Of a stretch of 64,000 bases of DNA, positions 63,861-64,000 are shown in pieces. The stretch is from NCBI RefSeq assembly GCF_014161445.1, contig NZ_JABBXA010000014.1, positions 143,881 through 207,880 of the forward strand, written 5' to 3'. This DNA comes from Microbispora sp. H13382 (GTDB lineage Bacteria; Actinomycetota; Actinomycetes; Streptosporangiales; Streptosporangiaceae). Positions within the stretch are counted from its first letter, which is position 1; every line of letters begins with the position of its first letter. The position numbers and the translations under genes are program-made. The notes below the pieces were generated by a model, which was given only the letters and a program-made list of their open reading frames with translations, was not told the DNA's origin and searched no databases.

Positions 63861-64000
63861 TGAGCTTCCCCCCGTTCTCCGGACACCTCGCCTGAGGTCA
63901 CCCTTGATCATCAGGAAGGATGTCCCTCATGCCCGCACCACACCCTCCAGAGTTCCGGCGCCGCGCGGTCGAGCTGGCGCGCCAGGGTGACAAATCCCTC
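63861..64000 (+). mobile_element. Left end of an IS3-like element, cut by the window
   Basis: From about TGAGCTTCCC at 63861 the sequence changes character and leads into a transposase OrfA start. The exact end cannot be fixed without the right end. Confidence 0.45.
63929..64000 (+). CDS. Transposase OrfA (IS3-type), 5' fragment
   Basis: ATG 63929 begins MPAPHPPEFRRRAVELARQG, the conserved start of IS3-group OrfA helix-turn-helix proteins in actinomycetes. An ATG at 63920 is also in frame. GGAAGG lies a few bases upstream of 63920. Only 24 residues are inside the window, and the protein continues beyond it. OrfA joins OrfB by frameshift to make the active transposase. Confidence 0.65.
   Translation, partial: MPAPHPPEFRRRAVELARQGDKSL

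Overview
This window is a high-GC stretch with many GTG starts, tight ATGA/GTGA gene overlaps, Hanks-type Ser/Thr kinases and serine/proline-rich secreted or membrane proteins. That profile fits a filamentous actinomycete; a Streptosporangiales-like host is my guess and is not proved by the sequence. I see no housekeeping genes, tRNAs, rRNAs or CRISPR arrays. Nearly everything is a helicase, ATPase, DNA methyltransferase, nuclease or kinase, so I read the window as a defence/accessory island of about 60 kb, cut at the right edge by an IS3-like element.

Layout. (1) 0-1.4 kb, + strand: the end of an unknown helical protein coupled to an APH-fold phosphotransferase. (2) 1.4-10.3 kb, - strand: a compact seven-gene operon read from 10323 down to 1430. 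It encodes a two-TM protein with a long coiled coil (ZorA/MotA-like), a MotB/ZorB-like protein with an Asp in its single TM helix, a vWA protein, a PP2C phosphatase, a divergent protein kinase (together a TerY-P-type triad), a BrxD-like ATPase and an Lhr/BrxHI-like helicase. This combination is my first candidate for an undescribed system. (3) 10.5-12.8 kb, - strand: a DUF4352-like lipoprotein-sized protein, an ADP-ribosylglycohydrolase broken by a 4-bp duplication, and a secreted repeat protein. (4) 13-16.7 kb, + strand: a membrane Ser/Thr kinase and an HTH-methylase-TRD fusion. (5) 16.9-25.1 kb: an SNF2 helicase with an HhH segment (-), diverging from a DrmD-like helicase with DUF3883 and a GmrSD-like DUF262/HNH protein (+). 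(6) 25.2-33.6 kb, - strand: a 2093-aa P-loop ATPase translationally coupled to a beta-CASP metallo-beta-lactamase nuclease, my second candidate system. (7) 34-62.8 kb, mostly + strand: kinase, SNF2-type helicase, giant adenine methyltransferase; a NYN ribonuclease on the opposite strand beside a duplicated structured non-coding element; a 2168-aa MZB helicase, a 35-aa coupled small ORF, a RelE-UvrD fusion, a second kinase and a second HTH-methylase-TRD fusion; then HerA-SbcD(Mre11)-SbcC(Rad50)-NurA. (8) 62.9 kb to the end: an HNH endonuclease and the start of an IS element.

How the genes may work together. Three times a Hanks kinase sits directly upstream of, or one gene away from, a DNA methyltransferase (13-16.7, 34-43 and 53-56 kb). 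This recalls the kinase/methylase pairing PglW/PglX of BREX type 2, although no PglY, PglZ or cognate restriction subunit is visible. The HerA-Mre11-Rad50-NurA set is an archaeal-style DNA end-processing machine and could be the effector arm of the large + strand locus. Inverted repeats lie at the promoters of the motor/triad operon, the DrmD-like gene and the giant ATPase operon, which suggests each is locally regulated. All functional links between genes are inferred from order, spacing and overlap only.
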